Shown here piece after piece: positions 1 through 8,456 of a stretch of 64,000 bases of DNA. Position numbers and translations under genes: made by a program. The notes below the pieces were generated by a model. That model saw nothing but the letters and a program-made list of their open reading frames with translations. It had not been told where the DNA came from and did no database searches. Source of the DNA: PGYR01 sp048267165 (lineage in GTDB: Bacteria > Bacteroidota > Ignavibacteria > Kapaibacteriales > UBA2268); NCBI GenBank assembly GCA_048267165.1, contig JBLWYD010000008.1, positions 44,381-108,380 of the forward strand, given 5' to 3'. Every line of letters starts with the position of its first letter. The stretch's first letter is position 1.

Positions 1-34
1 ATAAAAAAATCTGATTTATTTATATCAATTAAGC

Positions 35-69
35 TTATGCGGTGAATAAAATAGCTATTCTCCGCATAA
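35..69. repeat. Imperfect inverted repeat 1
   Basis: Arms 35-48 and 56-69 match at 13 of 14 positions around a 7-base loop. The arm core GCGGTGAATA recurs in the second inverted repeat at 90-122, so the two are related copies. There is no U-tract, so it is not an obvious terminator. It may be a dispersed hairpin element or the remains of a regulatory site. Confidence 0.6.
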
Positions 70-89
70 ATTAGGTCGATTAACTTGTT

Positions 90-122
90 TTTGCGGTGAA
101 TAAACTGGCTAATCACCGCAAA
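90..122. repeat. Inverted repeat 2, related to repeat 1
   Basis: TTTGCGGTGA at 90-99 pairs perfectly with 113-122 around a 13-base loop. It shares GCGGTGAATAAA with the repeat at 35-69. Two copies of one palindromic core 55 bases apart suggest a repeat family rather than two independent hairpins. Confidence 0.6.
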
Positions 123-140
123 TATTATGTCGAATAGCTA

Positions 141-257
141 GAGAATATTCTGGAAATGACTTATTTACAATTGTATTAATTAGATTTGATAGAAAAAGGT
201 ATATTAGTGCAAGGTAATTCTGGTGGAAGAAGTACTAGTTATGAGCTTAAGGGATGA
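141..257 (+). pseudogene. Remnant of a winged-helix C-terminus
   Basis: In the frame starting at 141 the DNA reads ENILEMTYLQLY, stop (177-179), then LDLIEKGILVQGNSGGRS and onward to a TGA at 255-257. The second part resembles the last helix-wing of the winged-helix domain found at the end of AlbA_2/divergent-AAA or Fic-type proteins (pattern L-x-x-L-[IV]-x-x-G-[IL]-L-x-x-G-x-x-G-R-x-x-x-Y-x-L). The in-frame stop, a further stop at 135-137 and the lack of a start argue for a decayed gene end. Family assignment rests on pattern memory only. The rest of 258-326 shows nothing supportable. Confidence 0.4.
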
Positions 258-326
258 GTAAAGGAATACTGCATAAATTTATAAGTTATTAGCTTTATAT
301 TTATCGTGACTTATTTCCATAAATCA

Positions 327-758
327 CTATAATGGTCTGCAGAATATAGTAATTATAGAATCTTTTTTCAAACTTATAAAGAAATAAAGGAATTTATTCT
401 TTAACCTTGGACTGCTATCTTCATATTCAACTAGAAAATAACCACCCTCGAATGAGTATGCACCTGATTTAAGCCCATTTCTTCTATTATAGCTATGAAG
501 ACTATCCATTTTAAAACCTAAGTCTTCAAATTTCTGATGTTCCATTATCAATTTTTTAGTATTGTTATAGTATTCTTCATCTACAACAATGTTTATTGTC
601 TGCAAATAATCTCCAAAAGCAGTGTCTTGTAATACATTATAACTCTTAGGCGACTTCAAAGGTAAAAATTCAGTCATCTCATCTACACTATATCTAGTTT
701 GACAAGATATTAAGAGCATAATTAGTATTATTACTAGTATTTTAATGATTTTATTCAA
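327..758 (-). CDS. Predicted lipoprotein, unknown function
   Basis: A 143-aa protein I do not recognise. It begins with a hydrophobic segment ending in a lipobox (LLISC, Cys19), so it should be exported and lipid-anchored. The mature part has no known motif; it is mixed alpha/beta in character with several aromatic residues near the C-terminus. It lies 15 bp downstream of the small gene at 774-989 and is probably its co-transcribed partner. Together with the genes at 774 and 1067 it forms a group of small orphan genes next to a tRNA, a typical accessory setting. Confidence 0.7.
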   Translation of the reverse strand: MNKIIKILVIILIMLLISCQTRYSVDEMTEFLPLKSPKSYNVLQDTAFGDYLQTINIVVDEEYYNNTKKLIMEHQKFEDLGFKMDSLHSYNRRNGLKSGAYSFEGGYFLVEYEDSSPRLKNKFLYFFISLKKDSIITIFCRPL

Positions 759-773
759 TTGTTACATTACAAA

Positions 774-989
774 TTATTGTTTTTCCCATATAGAATAAGG
801 AACTCCAAATTCTTCAGAAGCTTGTGATTTACATTGATCTAATGTGTCTTGATGATGATCATATAAATCTTTACCATCCTTATAAACGATTAAATACCAA
901 GAAGCGCTTCGTAAATCTTCAACGATTTCAAAATCATATTCTTCTGTTTTTGCCTTGTACAGCTCACTTTTTCTATTTCCATTACTCAT
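774..989 (-). CDS. Small conserved-looking protein, unknown
   Basis: A 71-aa acidic soluble protein with no signal peptide and no membrane segment. The central part (VEDLRSASWYLIVYKDGKD, then a Cys-containing helix and a short C-terminal FGVPYSIWE) looks like a compact one-domain fold. It starts at an ATG at 989. It sits between a possible immunity gene upstream and a lipoprotein downstream on the same strand. I cannot assign a function; a second small immunity-type protein is possible but unsupported. Confidence 0.6.
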   Translation of the reverse strand: MSNGNRKSELYKAKTEEYDFEIVEDLRSASWYLIVYKDGKDLYDHHQDTLDQCKSQASEEFGVPYSIWEKQ

Positions 990-1066
990 GGTTTTCCTCT
1001 AAAATAAATTCTAGCAATAGGATTAAAGGCTGAACAGTAAATGACAGAACTTGCCAAACTCTTTCA

Positions 1067-1441
1067 TTATTCAATTACAAATACTATATAACATTTCTTA
1101 TTAAGTCTTTCTGCTGTTTTACTGGCATTAGATATTCCCTCTTTTGCTAAGATGTAACTTCTTTGCAGATAATCTTCTCTGCTTTCGTTATCATCCTGAT
1201 CACAATACCAATTCAAATAAAGGTACCTATCTCCCCACAATTGATATGCAATGATAAGTTCATTATTTTCTTCTGATATAATATCACCGCCTAGTATTGC
1301 TACTCTGCTACTTCTCAATAATTCCAATGATTGTAAAGCATCACTAACTGTTAATGCCATTTTATCACTACCATGATAGAATTCGGATAATTGTTTTCCT
1401 TTTTCTTTAAGAAAATCTAAATATGTGGATATGCTTTTCAT
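1067..1441 (-). CDS. Possible Imm40-like immunity protein
   Basis: A 124-aa soluble alpha+beta protein. Two segments recall immunity protein family Imm40 of polymorphic toxin systems: the VAILGGD strand-turn around residue 50, and the later W-Y-C...Y-x-x-R-S-x-x-x-A stretch (from LNWYCDQDD to QRSYILAKEG). If right, it would neutralise a toxin delivered by neighbouring cells. No toxin gene is visible nearby, so it would be an orphan immunity gene. The assignment is from memory of the family pattern and is tentative; the reading frame itself is solid. Confidence 0.5.
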   Translation of the reverse strand: MKSISTYLDFLKEKGKQLSEFYHGSDKMALTVSDALQSLELLRSSRVAILGGDIISEENNELIIAYQLWGDRYLYLNWYCDQDDNESREDYLQRSYILAKEGISNASKTAERLNKKCYIVFVIE

Positions 1442-1471
1442 ATACCATCCTACTTTGATAATTGTTTATAC

Positions 1472-1517
1472 AAAAAAAAGAATGCCTTGCCAACGGGGGG
1501 AAGTGTCGGCAAGGCAT
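1472..1517 (-). terminator. Rho-independent terminator after tRNA-Gly
   Basis: A perfect 10-bp stem (1482-1491 with 1508-1517, ATGCCTTGCC) is followed on the minus strand by a run of U (complement of 1472-1479). It sits 35 bp past the 3' end of the tRNA and before the gene at 1067-1441, so it separates tRNA transcription from the orphan genes. Confidence 0.85.
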
Positions 1518-1551
1518 GCAGCATAAAAGGAAATTACGACAGATGTCGTAG

Positions 1552-1624
1552 AGCAAGAGACGAGATTCGAACTCGCGACCCCAACCTTGGCAAGGTTGTG
1601 CTCTACCAGCTGAGCTACTCCTGC
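1552..1624 (-). tRNA. tRNA-Gly (anticodon GCC)
   Basis: The reverse complement folds as a full cloverleaf of 73 bases: acceptor GCAGGAG pairs with CTCTTGC, D-stem GCTC/GAGC, anticodon stem CAACC/GGTTG with loop TTGCCAA, and T-loop TTCGAAT. The anticodon GCC lies at 1589-1591. CCA is not encoded. It lies only 13 bp downstream of lipB on the same strand, so it may be partly read through from that operon. A small 7-bp palindrome (1535-1550) follows the 3' end and may help processing. Confidence 0.97.
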
Positions 1625-1637
1625 TTTTCGATATAAT

Positions 1638-2267
1638 TTAGAATAGTTCTGTGAACTTTTCGATAACTATATTCTTGATATTATTCATATCAACATCTGT
1701 GCCAATTTCGTTCTTTATAGAAGTTACTTCTTTATCGTCAATCCCACAAGGAACAATATAGTCAAAATCTTTTACATTGTTGCAAACATTAAGAGCAAAT
1801 CCGTGCGAAGTTACCCATCGGGAGCAATGCAGCCCTATAGCGCAGATTTTACGCTGGTTCTCTACCCATACCCCAGTTAGCCCATCTACTCGGCTAGAGG
1901 TGATGCCTAGCTCGGCTACTGTATTGATGATTGCTTCTTCTATTTCGCGTAAGAACCAATGCAAATCGGGTTTGAAATCATTGAGATTGAAGATTGGATA
2001 ACCAACAAGTTGGTTTTCATTGTGGAGGGTTACGTCTCCCCCACGGTTTATGTCTATTACATTTATATTACGGCTGTCGTATTCTTCTCTAGGTAATACC
2101 AGATTGTCGTAGCTCGAATTTCTGCCCATAGTGATGACTAGTGGGTGACTGCAGAGAACTAGAGCTGACTTTTGTTCTCCATTCTGAATAGCTGTGACTA
2201 GCTCTTTTTGTTTATCCCACGCCTCTTGGAAGTCAATCAGACCCCAGTCTTGTACTTCAAAATTCAT
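1638..2267 (-). CDS. lipB: Octanoyltransferase LipB
   Basis: Transfers octanoyl groups from acyl carrier protein to lipoyl domains, the first step of lipoate synthesis. The 209-aa protein has the family landmarks: RGGDVTLH (75-82), the catalytic Lys140 in KICAIG, the SHGFALNV block (154-161) and the catalytic Cys174 in PCGI. Its ATG (2265-2267) directly abuts the stop codon of the VWA gene, making it the last gene of the moxR operon. No lipA is present in the window. Coupling of a lipoate enzyme to a VWA operon is probably only positional. Confidence 0.95.
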   Translation of the reverse strand: MNFEVQDWGLIDFQEAWDKQKELVTAIQNGEQKSALVLCSHPLVITMGRNSSYDNLVLPREEYDSRNINVIDINRGGDVTLHNENQLVGYPIFNLNDFKPDLHWFLREIEEAIINTVAELGITSSRVDGLTGVWVENQRKICAIGLHCSRWVTSHGFALNVCNNVKDFDYIVPCGIDDKEVTSIKNEIGTDVDMNNIKNIVIEKFTELF

Positions 2268-3260
2268 CTATGGCAGTTTCCTGAATATAGTAAATCTCAA
2301 TAGCATCTCGAAGAATAACAATGCCAGTGCAGCCATAGCGAATGGATAGTACATTTCTGTATGATTACTGAAGTAAGCCACATCGACTTTCGTTTTTTCT
2401 AGCTCATCTATTTGCTTATATATATCCGAAAGCGATTTAGTATTAGTCGCTCTGAAGTACTTGCCATCAGTTATATCAGCTATTTTTGTCAGGAGTGCTT
2501 CGTTTATTTTCACTTCTATGTATTGGCTACGCATTCCGAATGGCGTTTTAACGGGATATTTCGCTTTTCCTTTAGTACCAACAGCTATTGTATATACTCT
2601 AATACCGAAAGTCTTAGCAATCTCAGCAGCAGTCTCTGGTGAAACTGAGCCAGCATTATTATCCCCGTCAGTAAGCAATATCACAACTCTGCTCTTTGCT
2701 TCACTTTCTTTCAAACGTGAAACAGAAGTTGCCAAACCCATACCTATAGCAGTACCGTCTTGCACCATTCCAGTTTCTAGTTTATCCAATAATTCTTTGA
2801 GAATAGTATGGTCAACAGTGATAGGGCTCTGAGTGAAACTCTGTCCTGCGAACACGACTAGCCCGATTCTATCATTTGGGCGATTATCTATGAAATCTTC
2901 AGCCGTTTTCTTGGCAGCTTTTATTCTATTGGGTTGCAAATCTTCCGCTAGCATCGAAGTAGAAACGTCCAATGCAAGGACTATGTCAATCCCTTCAGTA
3001 GTTACTTTCTCCTCTCCCGAAGTAGTTTGAGGACGTGCAAGCACAATAGCGATTAATCCAATTACAATTAGTCGTATGAAAAAAGGTAAATCTCTTAGCC
3101 GAATTTTCCAGTTCTTCGTTCCTTCGAATGGCTTAGTATCCGAATAGTTAAGTGTTGTTTTTCTCTTATTAGATACGAATATCTTATATAAAATAAGAAT
3201 AGGAATAATAGCTAATACCCAAAAATATTCAGGATTTGCAAAATCTACATTATTGAACAT
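2268..3260 (-). CDS. VWA-domain membrane protein, BatA-like
   Basis: A 330-aa inner-membrane protein with a von Willebrand factor A domain, of the aerotolerance BatA/BatB type. The MIDAS metal site is complete: DVSTS (98-102), Thr170 in DGTAIG and the TDGD block at 197-200. Membrane segments lie at about 13-30, 57-77 and 305-325, leaving the VWA domain in the periplasm. These proteins work with MoxR ATPases, probably in assembly or quality control of envelope complexes. It overlaps the BatD-like gene by 11 bp. Only one VWA gene is present, where classical bat operons carry two. Confidence 0.9.
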   Translation of the reverse strand: MFNNVDFANPEYFWVLAIIPILILYKIFVSNKRKTTLNYSDTKPFEGTKNWKIRLRDLPFFIRLIVIGLIAIVLARPQTTSGEEKVTTEGIDIVLALDVSTSMLAEDLQPNRIKAAKKTAEDFIDNRPNDRIGLVVFAGQSFTQSPITVDHTILKELLDKLETGMVQDGTAIGMGLATSVSRLKESEAKSRVVILLTDGDNNAGSVSPETAAEIAKTFGIRVYTIAVGTKGKAKYPVKTPFGMRSQYIEVKINEALLTKIADITDGKYFRATNTKSLSDIYKQIDELEKTKVDVAYFSNHTEMYYPFAMAALALLFFEMLLRFTIFRKLP

Positions 3261-4197
3261 TTTCGCCTCCCTCTATTTTGTCACTTAGTGGTTTTCCTTT
3301 CTCTACTAAATCAAATGCATATTTCAGAGATTGAGTATTATTCTCAGGTAATGGATTTGCTTTTGCAAATTTCGATAAATCAGAATATCTCGATATATAT
3401 TCGAGCATAGTTACGCTTTCATTATCGAATAGTGTTTTGCCTTGCAATGCTTCTATTAGCTCGTGGCTAGTTAGTTCTTTCGTTTTTATAATATATATTC
3501 TATAATAGTATATACGCAAGACATCGGTGATTTCAGTGTAGTACTTTTTGAAATATCCGCTTTGCCATAATCGTTCTTGTTCTATTCTTCTAAGCGATTC
3601 CATAGCCAATATATAAGGTGGAATACTTGGGTCATATTCAATTTCTTCTTTCTCTTCTTTACCTTTTCTTTTCTTGAAATAATAGATTAGCGACGCTACA
3701 ATTAGTAGGAATAGTACAATACCTCCAATCCAATAAAGCATTGAATTATCAGAATAGTTGATATTGAAAATACCTTTTATATCTTTGATTGCGAGAGTTG
3801 TATCAACTGCAGGAGAGCCGAAGTTAAGCACTAGCGAATCTGAGTAAAGTGTATCTACTGCTCCATCTTTCTCGAAGAGCATAGCCATACGAGGTATCAC
3901 AAAGCGACCTGAATCATACGCAGAAACTGTGAACCTTTTGGATAGCCCGAATGATTTACCATTCTTGACTGTGTCAACTCTTGTCTCCTCTAATAGCTCT
4001 AATCCTTCAATCTCACTAGCATCGAAAATCGGGAATACAACTTCTTTTTTCTCTGAGGATAGATACTGTAGATTTAGTGTTACCCAATCGCCAATCATCA
4101 CATTGTTAGTATCCGAAGATAAGACCAATGATTGTGAATTGGAAACTGAAATAAAACTAAAAAATAAAAATACTGTAATTAAAAACTTAATCTTCAT
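3250..4197 (-). CDS. BatD/DUF4381-like membrane protein
   Basis: A 315-aa protein with a signal peptide (about 1-21), a periplasmic beta-rich domain, one membrane helix (about 153-173) and a long basic-acidic cytoplasmic tail. This layout and its position between a MoxR-DUF58 pair and a VWA gene match the BatD or DUF4381 partners of MoxR systems. It overlaps the BNR gene upstream by 4 bp and the VWA gene downstream by 11 bp, so translation is probably coupled. The family call relies mainly on architecture and context. Confidence 0.75.
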   Translation of the reverse strand: MKIKFLITVFLFFSFISVSNSQSLVLSSDTNNVMIGDWVTLNLQYLSSEKKEVVFPIFDASEIEGLELLEETRVDTVKNGKSFGLSKRFTVSAYDSGRFVIPRMAMLFEKDGAVDTLYSDSLVLNFGSPAVDTTLAIKDIKGIFNINYSDNSMLYWIGGIVLFLLIVASLIYYFKKRKGKEEKEEIEYDPSIPPYILAMESLRRIEQERLWQSGYFKKYYTEITDVLRIYYYRIYIIKTKELTSHELIEALQGKTLFDNESVTMLEYISRYSDLSKFAKANPLPENNTQSLKYAFDLVEKGKPLSDKIEGGENVQ

Positions 4198-7100
4198 AGC
4201 TTGACAAAACGTTTGCTTATTGTAAATTTATCAAATTGTAATCGAATGAAATACTGTCCTGATTGTAAATCACGAACATCAAAGTCATAGTTCAATGTTG
4301 AACTTTTTATTTTATAATCATAAGACTTTAATATTTTTCCTTGGCTGTCATATAGTTTGATACTTTTGGGAATAGAGCCCAGCTTACTTAAATCAATTTT
4401 CACATAGTTCGTAGCTGGATTCGGATACAGAGATATGCTTTGCTCTATTTGCTTATTATTAACTGAACTTAGTGGTTCCGTATCAAAAGAAAACTTCTCG
4501 CCATAATCACTTGAATCACCACCGTGATATGCCTTTACTCTCCAAAAGTATTTTTTACCTTTCTCTAGATTGTCAACTGTATAATTGTTGTCTAAGGTTT
4601 CACCTTCGGCTATTATCTTATTGAAAAAAGTATTAGATGCCAATTGCACTCTGTAGCTAATAGCATCTAAAGAAAAAGCATCCCAAGTTAGCATTACTGA
4701 TGAAGGAATGTTTTTAGATTCATTAGCAGGTGAAACTAGACCCGGTGCTCCTAATCCCGTTTGGAATTTCCATACTTCAGAGTATTGGCTAAGACCACCA
4801 GAATTAACAGCTGCAACCCTCCAATAATATGTTTTAAATCCCAACGATAAAGCATTTTGAATTTCATTTTCATTAGTTGATATATCTGATTTATCGAAAA
4901 CAATATTCTCAAATTTGGAATCAGTCGCTATTTGTACTTTGTAGAATAGTGCTTCCGAAATGGCTTCCCATTTTAATGTAGGGTTTTCTGCTACATTACT
5001 TGTATTATCCAATGGACTAACTAAAGCGATTTTATCACTCAAAGCTGAAGGGAAATTAGTAAAGTGAGTAGCATAAGCACCAGTAGCGTAAGTACCAACG
5101 GCTGTGTAGCCATCTATCTCGCGAGTATCAAGTGTGAATACGTTATTATAACCAATAGTTTGCTCAGCTTCTTGATCCCATACAGTACCTTCGGCATTCA
5201 AAAATGAAGTAACAAATAGACCTACAGAAGTACCAGCCATATATGCTTTCTTACCATTATGTTTAACTATCTGAACTACATTGACAGCTGGACCAGTTCC
5301 AATATTGAGAACATTGCCTTCCAAATTACCACCGACTCTTGTCCAACTTTCTCCACTATTTGTAGTATAATATAAGCTTGGTACATTATAGTTAGAAATA
5401 GCTACAAGTACTTTTGAAGCGTCGTCTGGGTCTATAGCAATTGAACTAACTGTAGTATTTCTGATGAATCCAGATTGACTTATATCAACTGGAGTCGGGT
5501 TGCCTTTGTCGGCATTGTCTATTCTATATATTTTCCCATTGCTCGTACCATAATAGAGTACGTTTGCTGGTTTTTTAGATACAGTAATCGCTGTTATTCT
5601 TTCATTAGTATCCGAGTTTACTACATTCGAATTCACTAACTCATCCCATTCAGTTGAAATACTATCAGGGTTTTTAACATCTTTCCAACCTGTTTCTGGG
5701 AAATCAATCATATTAACTTTAGAAAGGTCATTATTTCTCCAAACTGTTCTTCCTCCTGCCAAATAGAATTTATTATTATCATTGGGGTCAATCACAAAAG
5801 GTGTATTCCAGATAAAGTCTTTACCGCCTATGGGGTCTATTCTTGCTGCTTTTACTATCTTTCCATCTTTGCTAATTACAGACTTGTATATATTTATATC
5901 TGGGTCATACGATGAATTTTTGGACGAGATTATAAACTTGCTGCTATCTGCTATGGCGCAGTTGAATCCGTCACCTCTTAGTATATCACTCCAAAGAGTT
6001 TTACTATCAAATTCAGAAGTATAAATAGATCCATTATCTTGCAGTCCACCTACTATATCGCCACTTTCAGTAGCGTGGTCTATCCCAAGACTATAGAATT
6101 GGGTAGTTAAATAACCATTATTGAGTGAAATCCATTCCGTATTATCTGATCTATTATCAAGAGTTTTATGTATCCCTCCATCCGAGCCAGTAAAAGCTAT
6201 ATTGGGATTACTTGGTAGAAATATCATAGCATGTTGGTCAGCGTGATGATTATTATATCTATATGTATAATCGCAATCGTTGTCAGGGCAAGTTCCGCCA
6301 ACTACTTTGAAATCTTTAGTCTTCCATCCTGAGTCAGAACGATATAAGTTCACACCGCCTATATATACAACATTTGAATCAATAGGGTGCACTTTGATAA
6401 GTAAGTCATAACCGCCTTGCGAGTTCATCTGATGACGAACTAATTCAGGGTTAGGAAGGTTATCAGTTAGCTCAGTCCATTTTCCATTTTCACCAGCACC
6501 ATCACCAGATTTGTATTCATATTTGAACAAACTATGCCACAAATCCCTTCTTTGTGAATTCGTAGTTTTAAGACCATACTCAGGTGTTTCACCCAAAAAG
6601 TACATACTATTTTCATTCTTAGGATCAATCCCAATCACAACTCTATTATAATTTTTAGGGAAGTTAGCAGGGGTAATATCTGTCCAATCTTTACCATTAG
6701 TTGAACGGAATATACCTTTAACCAATGATGCAAATCCACCAGCCCCTGATGAAGACATAGTTGCATAAAATACACCTTTCGAAGTTACTTCTAACTCAGT
6801 ATACAAACTCAAATTATTAGCAACACCACCACCTAAGACTGGTTCCCAAGCTATACCACCATCTTCGGAACGGAATATACCACCAATAGATGTAGCAGCA
6901 TAAACCTCGTCCTTATCTAATGGTGCATTAGGATTAGTTCTAATTCTATAAACGAAATCAAAAGGGTTATCCCATAACCCGATACTACCTTTGACGGTTG
7001 ATTGTAGTCGAAACCAAGAGTTACCATTGTCAGTAGATTTGTATATACCATCACCATTAACACGGGAGCCAAGTCTTTCACCAGTACCATGGTACCATAT

Positions 7101-7574
7101 ATTATGTTTCCCCGGTCTCTTATCTTGGTCGATAGTTGTTACGGACGGCAGCTGTGTAGCTGTAGTTGTTTTCTTCCAATTAGCACCACCATCTGTAGAT
7201 AGCCACATACCAGCATCTACTCCACCGGCTAGTATTCTATTTTCATCATCTATGTCTAGAGCAATTGCTCTAGAGCGGCCACCCATATAATAAGGGCCAC
7301 GGCTAGTCCAATTATTCAGACTCTGAATTTTATTATTCTTAATATAACTAGGATTACTTTTCTTCATTTCATGAGCAAATTGCAACTCTAGCTGCCTAAC
7401 ATTAGTAGGTATCTCACCAGTAGCAGGGTCTTTGTATCTATCAAGTAACCATTGTTGGTATTTTTTAGTAAATGCAGGTTGTCCATCTACCTTTATTTCT
7501 GGATTCAAATCCATAAAATAATAAGCAACAGCAACAGTACAAACAGCAAGTAATACAGTAGCAATTTTTCTCAT
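4194..7574 (-). CDS. T9SS-secreted BNR/sortilin-like protein
   Basis: An 1126-aa exported protein. After an N-terminal signal-anchor it has a long beta-propeller region with BNR/Asp-box repeats (for example STDGGANW, STDNGNSW, SEDGGIAW, TTNSGESW), as in VPS10/sortilin and glycosidase-like propellers. Two fibronectin III-like domains follow at about 885-965 and 968-1045, each with a YYWRV- or YFWRVKA-type strand. The last 75 residues are a type A T9SS sorting domain (SLYPNPATNYVKIDL, ending in KRFVKL). It is probably surface-attached or secreted. It sits in the middle of a MoxR/DUF58/VWA operon, 3 bp after DUF58 and overlapping the next gene by 4 bp. The substrate or ligand is unknown. Confidence 0.9.
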   Translation of the reverse strand: MRKIATVLLAVCTVAVAYYFMDLNPEIKVDGQPAFTKKYQQWLLDRYKDPATGEIPTNVRQLELQFAHEMKKSNPSYIKNNKIQSLNNWTSRGPYYMGGRSRAIALDIDDENRILAGGVDAGMWLSTDGGANWKKTTTATQLPSVTTIDQDKRPGKHNIWYHGTGERLGSRVNGDGIYKSTDNGNSWFRLQSTVKGSIGLWDNPFDFVYRIRTNPNAPLDKDEVYAATSIGGIFRSEDGGIAWEPVLGGGVANNLSLYTELEVTSKGVFYATMSSSGAGGFASLVKGIFRSTNGKDWTDITPANFPKNYNRVVIGIDPKNENSMYFLGETPEYGLKTTNSQRRDLWHSLFKYEYKSGDGAGENGKWTELTDNLPNPELVRHQMNSQGGYDLLIKVHPIDSNVVYIGGVNLYRSDSGWKTKDFKVVGGTCPDNDCDYTYRYNNHHADQHAMIFLPSNPNIAFTGSDGGIHKTLDNRSDNTEWISLNNGYLTTQFYSLGIDHATESGDIVGGLQDNGSIYTSEFDSKTLWSDILRGDGFNCAIADSSKFIISSKNSSYDPDINIYKSVISKDGKIVKAARIDPIGGKDFIWNTPFVIDPNDNNKFYLAGGRTVWRNNDLSKVNMIDFPETGWKDVKNPDSISTEWDELVNSNVVNSDTNERITAITVSKKPANVLYYGTSNGKIYRIDNADKGNPTPVDISQSGFIRNTTVSSIAIDPDDASKVLVAISNYNVPSLYYTTNSGESWTRVGGNLEGNVLNIGTGPAVNVVQIVKHNGKKAYMAGTSVGLFVTSFLNAEGTVWDQEAEQTIGYNNVFTLDTREIDGYTAVGTYATGAYATHFTNFPSALSDKIALVSPLDNTSNVAENPTLKWEAISEALFYKVQIATDSKFENIVFDKSDISTNENEIQNALSLGFKTYYWRVAAVNSGGLSQYSEVWKFQTGLGAPGLVSPANESKNIPSSVMLTWDAFSLDAISYRVQLASNTFFNKIIAEGETLDNNYTVDNLEKGKKYFWRVKAYHGGDSSDYGEKFSFDTEPLSSVNNKQIEQSISLYPNPATNYVKIDLSKLGSIPKSIKLYDSQGKILKSYDYKIKSSTLNYDFDVRDLQSGQYFIRLQFDKFTISKRFVKL

Positions 7575-7577
7575 AAT

Positions 7578-8453
7578 CTATCTCCGGCCTTCACGTTTTT
7601 TGAAGAATTGGCGTAGTGGAATTATATACGAATCATCTGTTTTCAGATTTATTATATCTACTTTATTTTTCATAAGTAAACTTTCTAAATTAGAATTATA
7701 ATCACTTCGCTCTTTCTCAAATTTAGCGATTGTTTTCTTATTAGAAGTATCTACCCACATAGTTTTTCCAGATTCAGAATCAATTATGTTGACTAGACCA
7801 ATATTTGGAAGATGATTTTCTTTATCATCATATAACTTCACAGCTATCAAATCATGTCGCTTAGCAACTATTCTCAGTGGATTGTTGAATTCGGGACTGA
7901 TAAAATCAGACATCAGAAATACAATAGCTCGCTTTTTCACAACACTAGTGAAAAACTCCAATGCAGCTCCGATATCTGTTTTCTTCGATTCGGGCTCGAA
8001 CTCTATTAGCTCTCTGATAATACGGAGTATATGCGATTTTCCTTTCTTTGGTGGAATGTACTTTTCTACTTTATCAGAGAAAAATATAACTCCCACTTTA
8101 TCATTATTCTGAATAGCTGAAAAAGAAATAACAGCCGATAGCTCAGTTATTAAATCCTTTTTAGATTGATCACCAGTACCGAATATCTTTGAACCAGAAA
8201 CATCGACTAATAGCATAGTCGTTAGTTCTCTTTCTTCCTCAAATACCTTGATATAAGCATCACCCGAACGAGCGGTAACATTCCAATCAATAAGACGAAC
8301 ATCGTCACCAGACTGGTATTCTCGCACTTCGCTGAAAGCCATACCACGCCCTTTGAACGCTGTGTGATACTCACCAGAGAATAACTGATTAGAAAGACCT
8401 CGAGTTTTTATCTCTATCTTTCTTACTTTTTTTATTAGCTCTTGAGTTTCCAC
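7578..8453 (-). CDS. DUF58 protein, MoxR partner
   Basis: A 291-aa cytoplasmic protein of the DUF58 family, a VWA-like fold that almost always follows moxR. Hallmarks are GRGMAFSEVREYQSGDDVR around residue 35 and the following DWNVTARSGDAYIKVFEEE, then LLVDVSGS resembling a MIDAS strand. It is thought to act with the AAA ATPase in folding or metal insertion of client proteins; the client here is not known. It is spaced 3 bp from moxR and 3 bp from the secreted BNR gene. Confidence 0.93.
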   Translation of the reverse strand: METQELIKKVRKIEIKTRGLSNQLFSGEYHTAFKGRGMAFSEVREYQSGDDVRLIDWNVTARSGDAYIKVFEEERELTTMLLVDVSGSKIFGTGDQSKKDLITELSAVISFSAIQNNDKVGVIFFSDKVEKYIPPKKGKSHILRIIRELIEFEPESKKTDIGAALEFFTSVVKKRAIVFLMSDFISPEFNNPLRIVAKRHDLIAVKLYDDKENHLPNIGLVNIIDSESGKTMWVDTSNKKTIAKFEKERSDYNSNLESLLMKNKVDIINLKTDDSYIIPLRQFFKKREGRR

Positions 8454-8456
8454 GGT

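Noticed and set aside
2461..2832. 123-aa plus-strand reading frame
   Set aside because: It lies opposite the VWA gene, whose MIDAS motif fixes the true frame.
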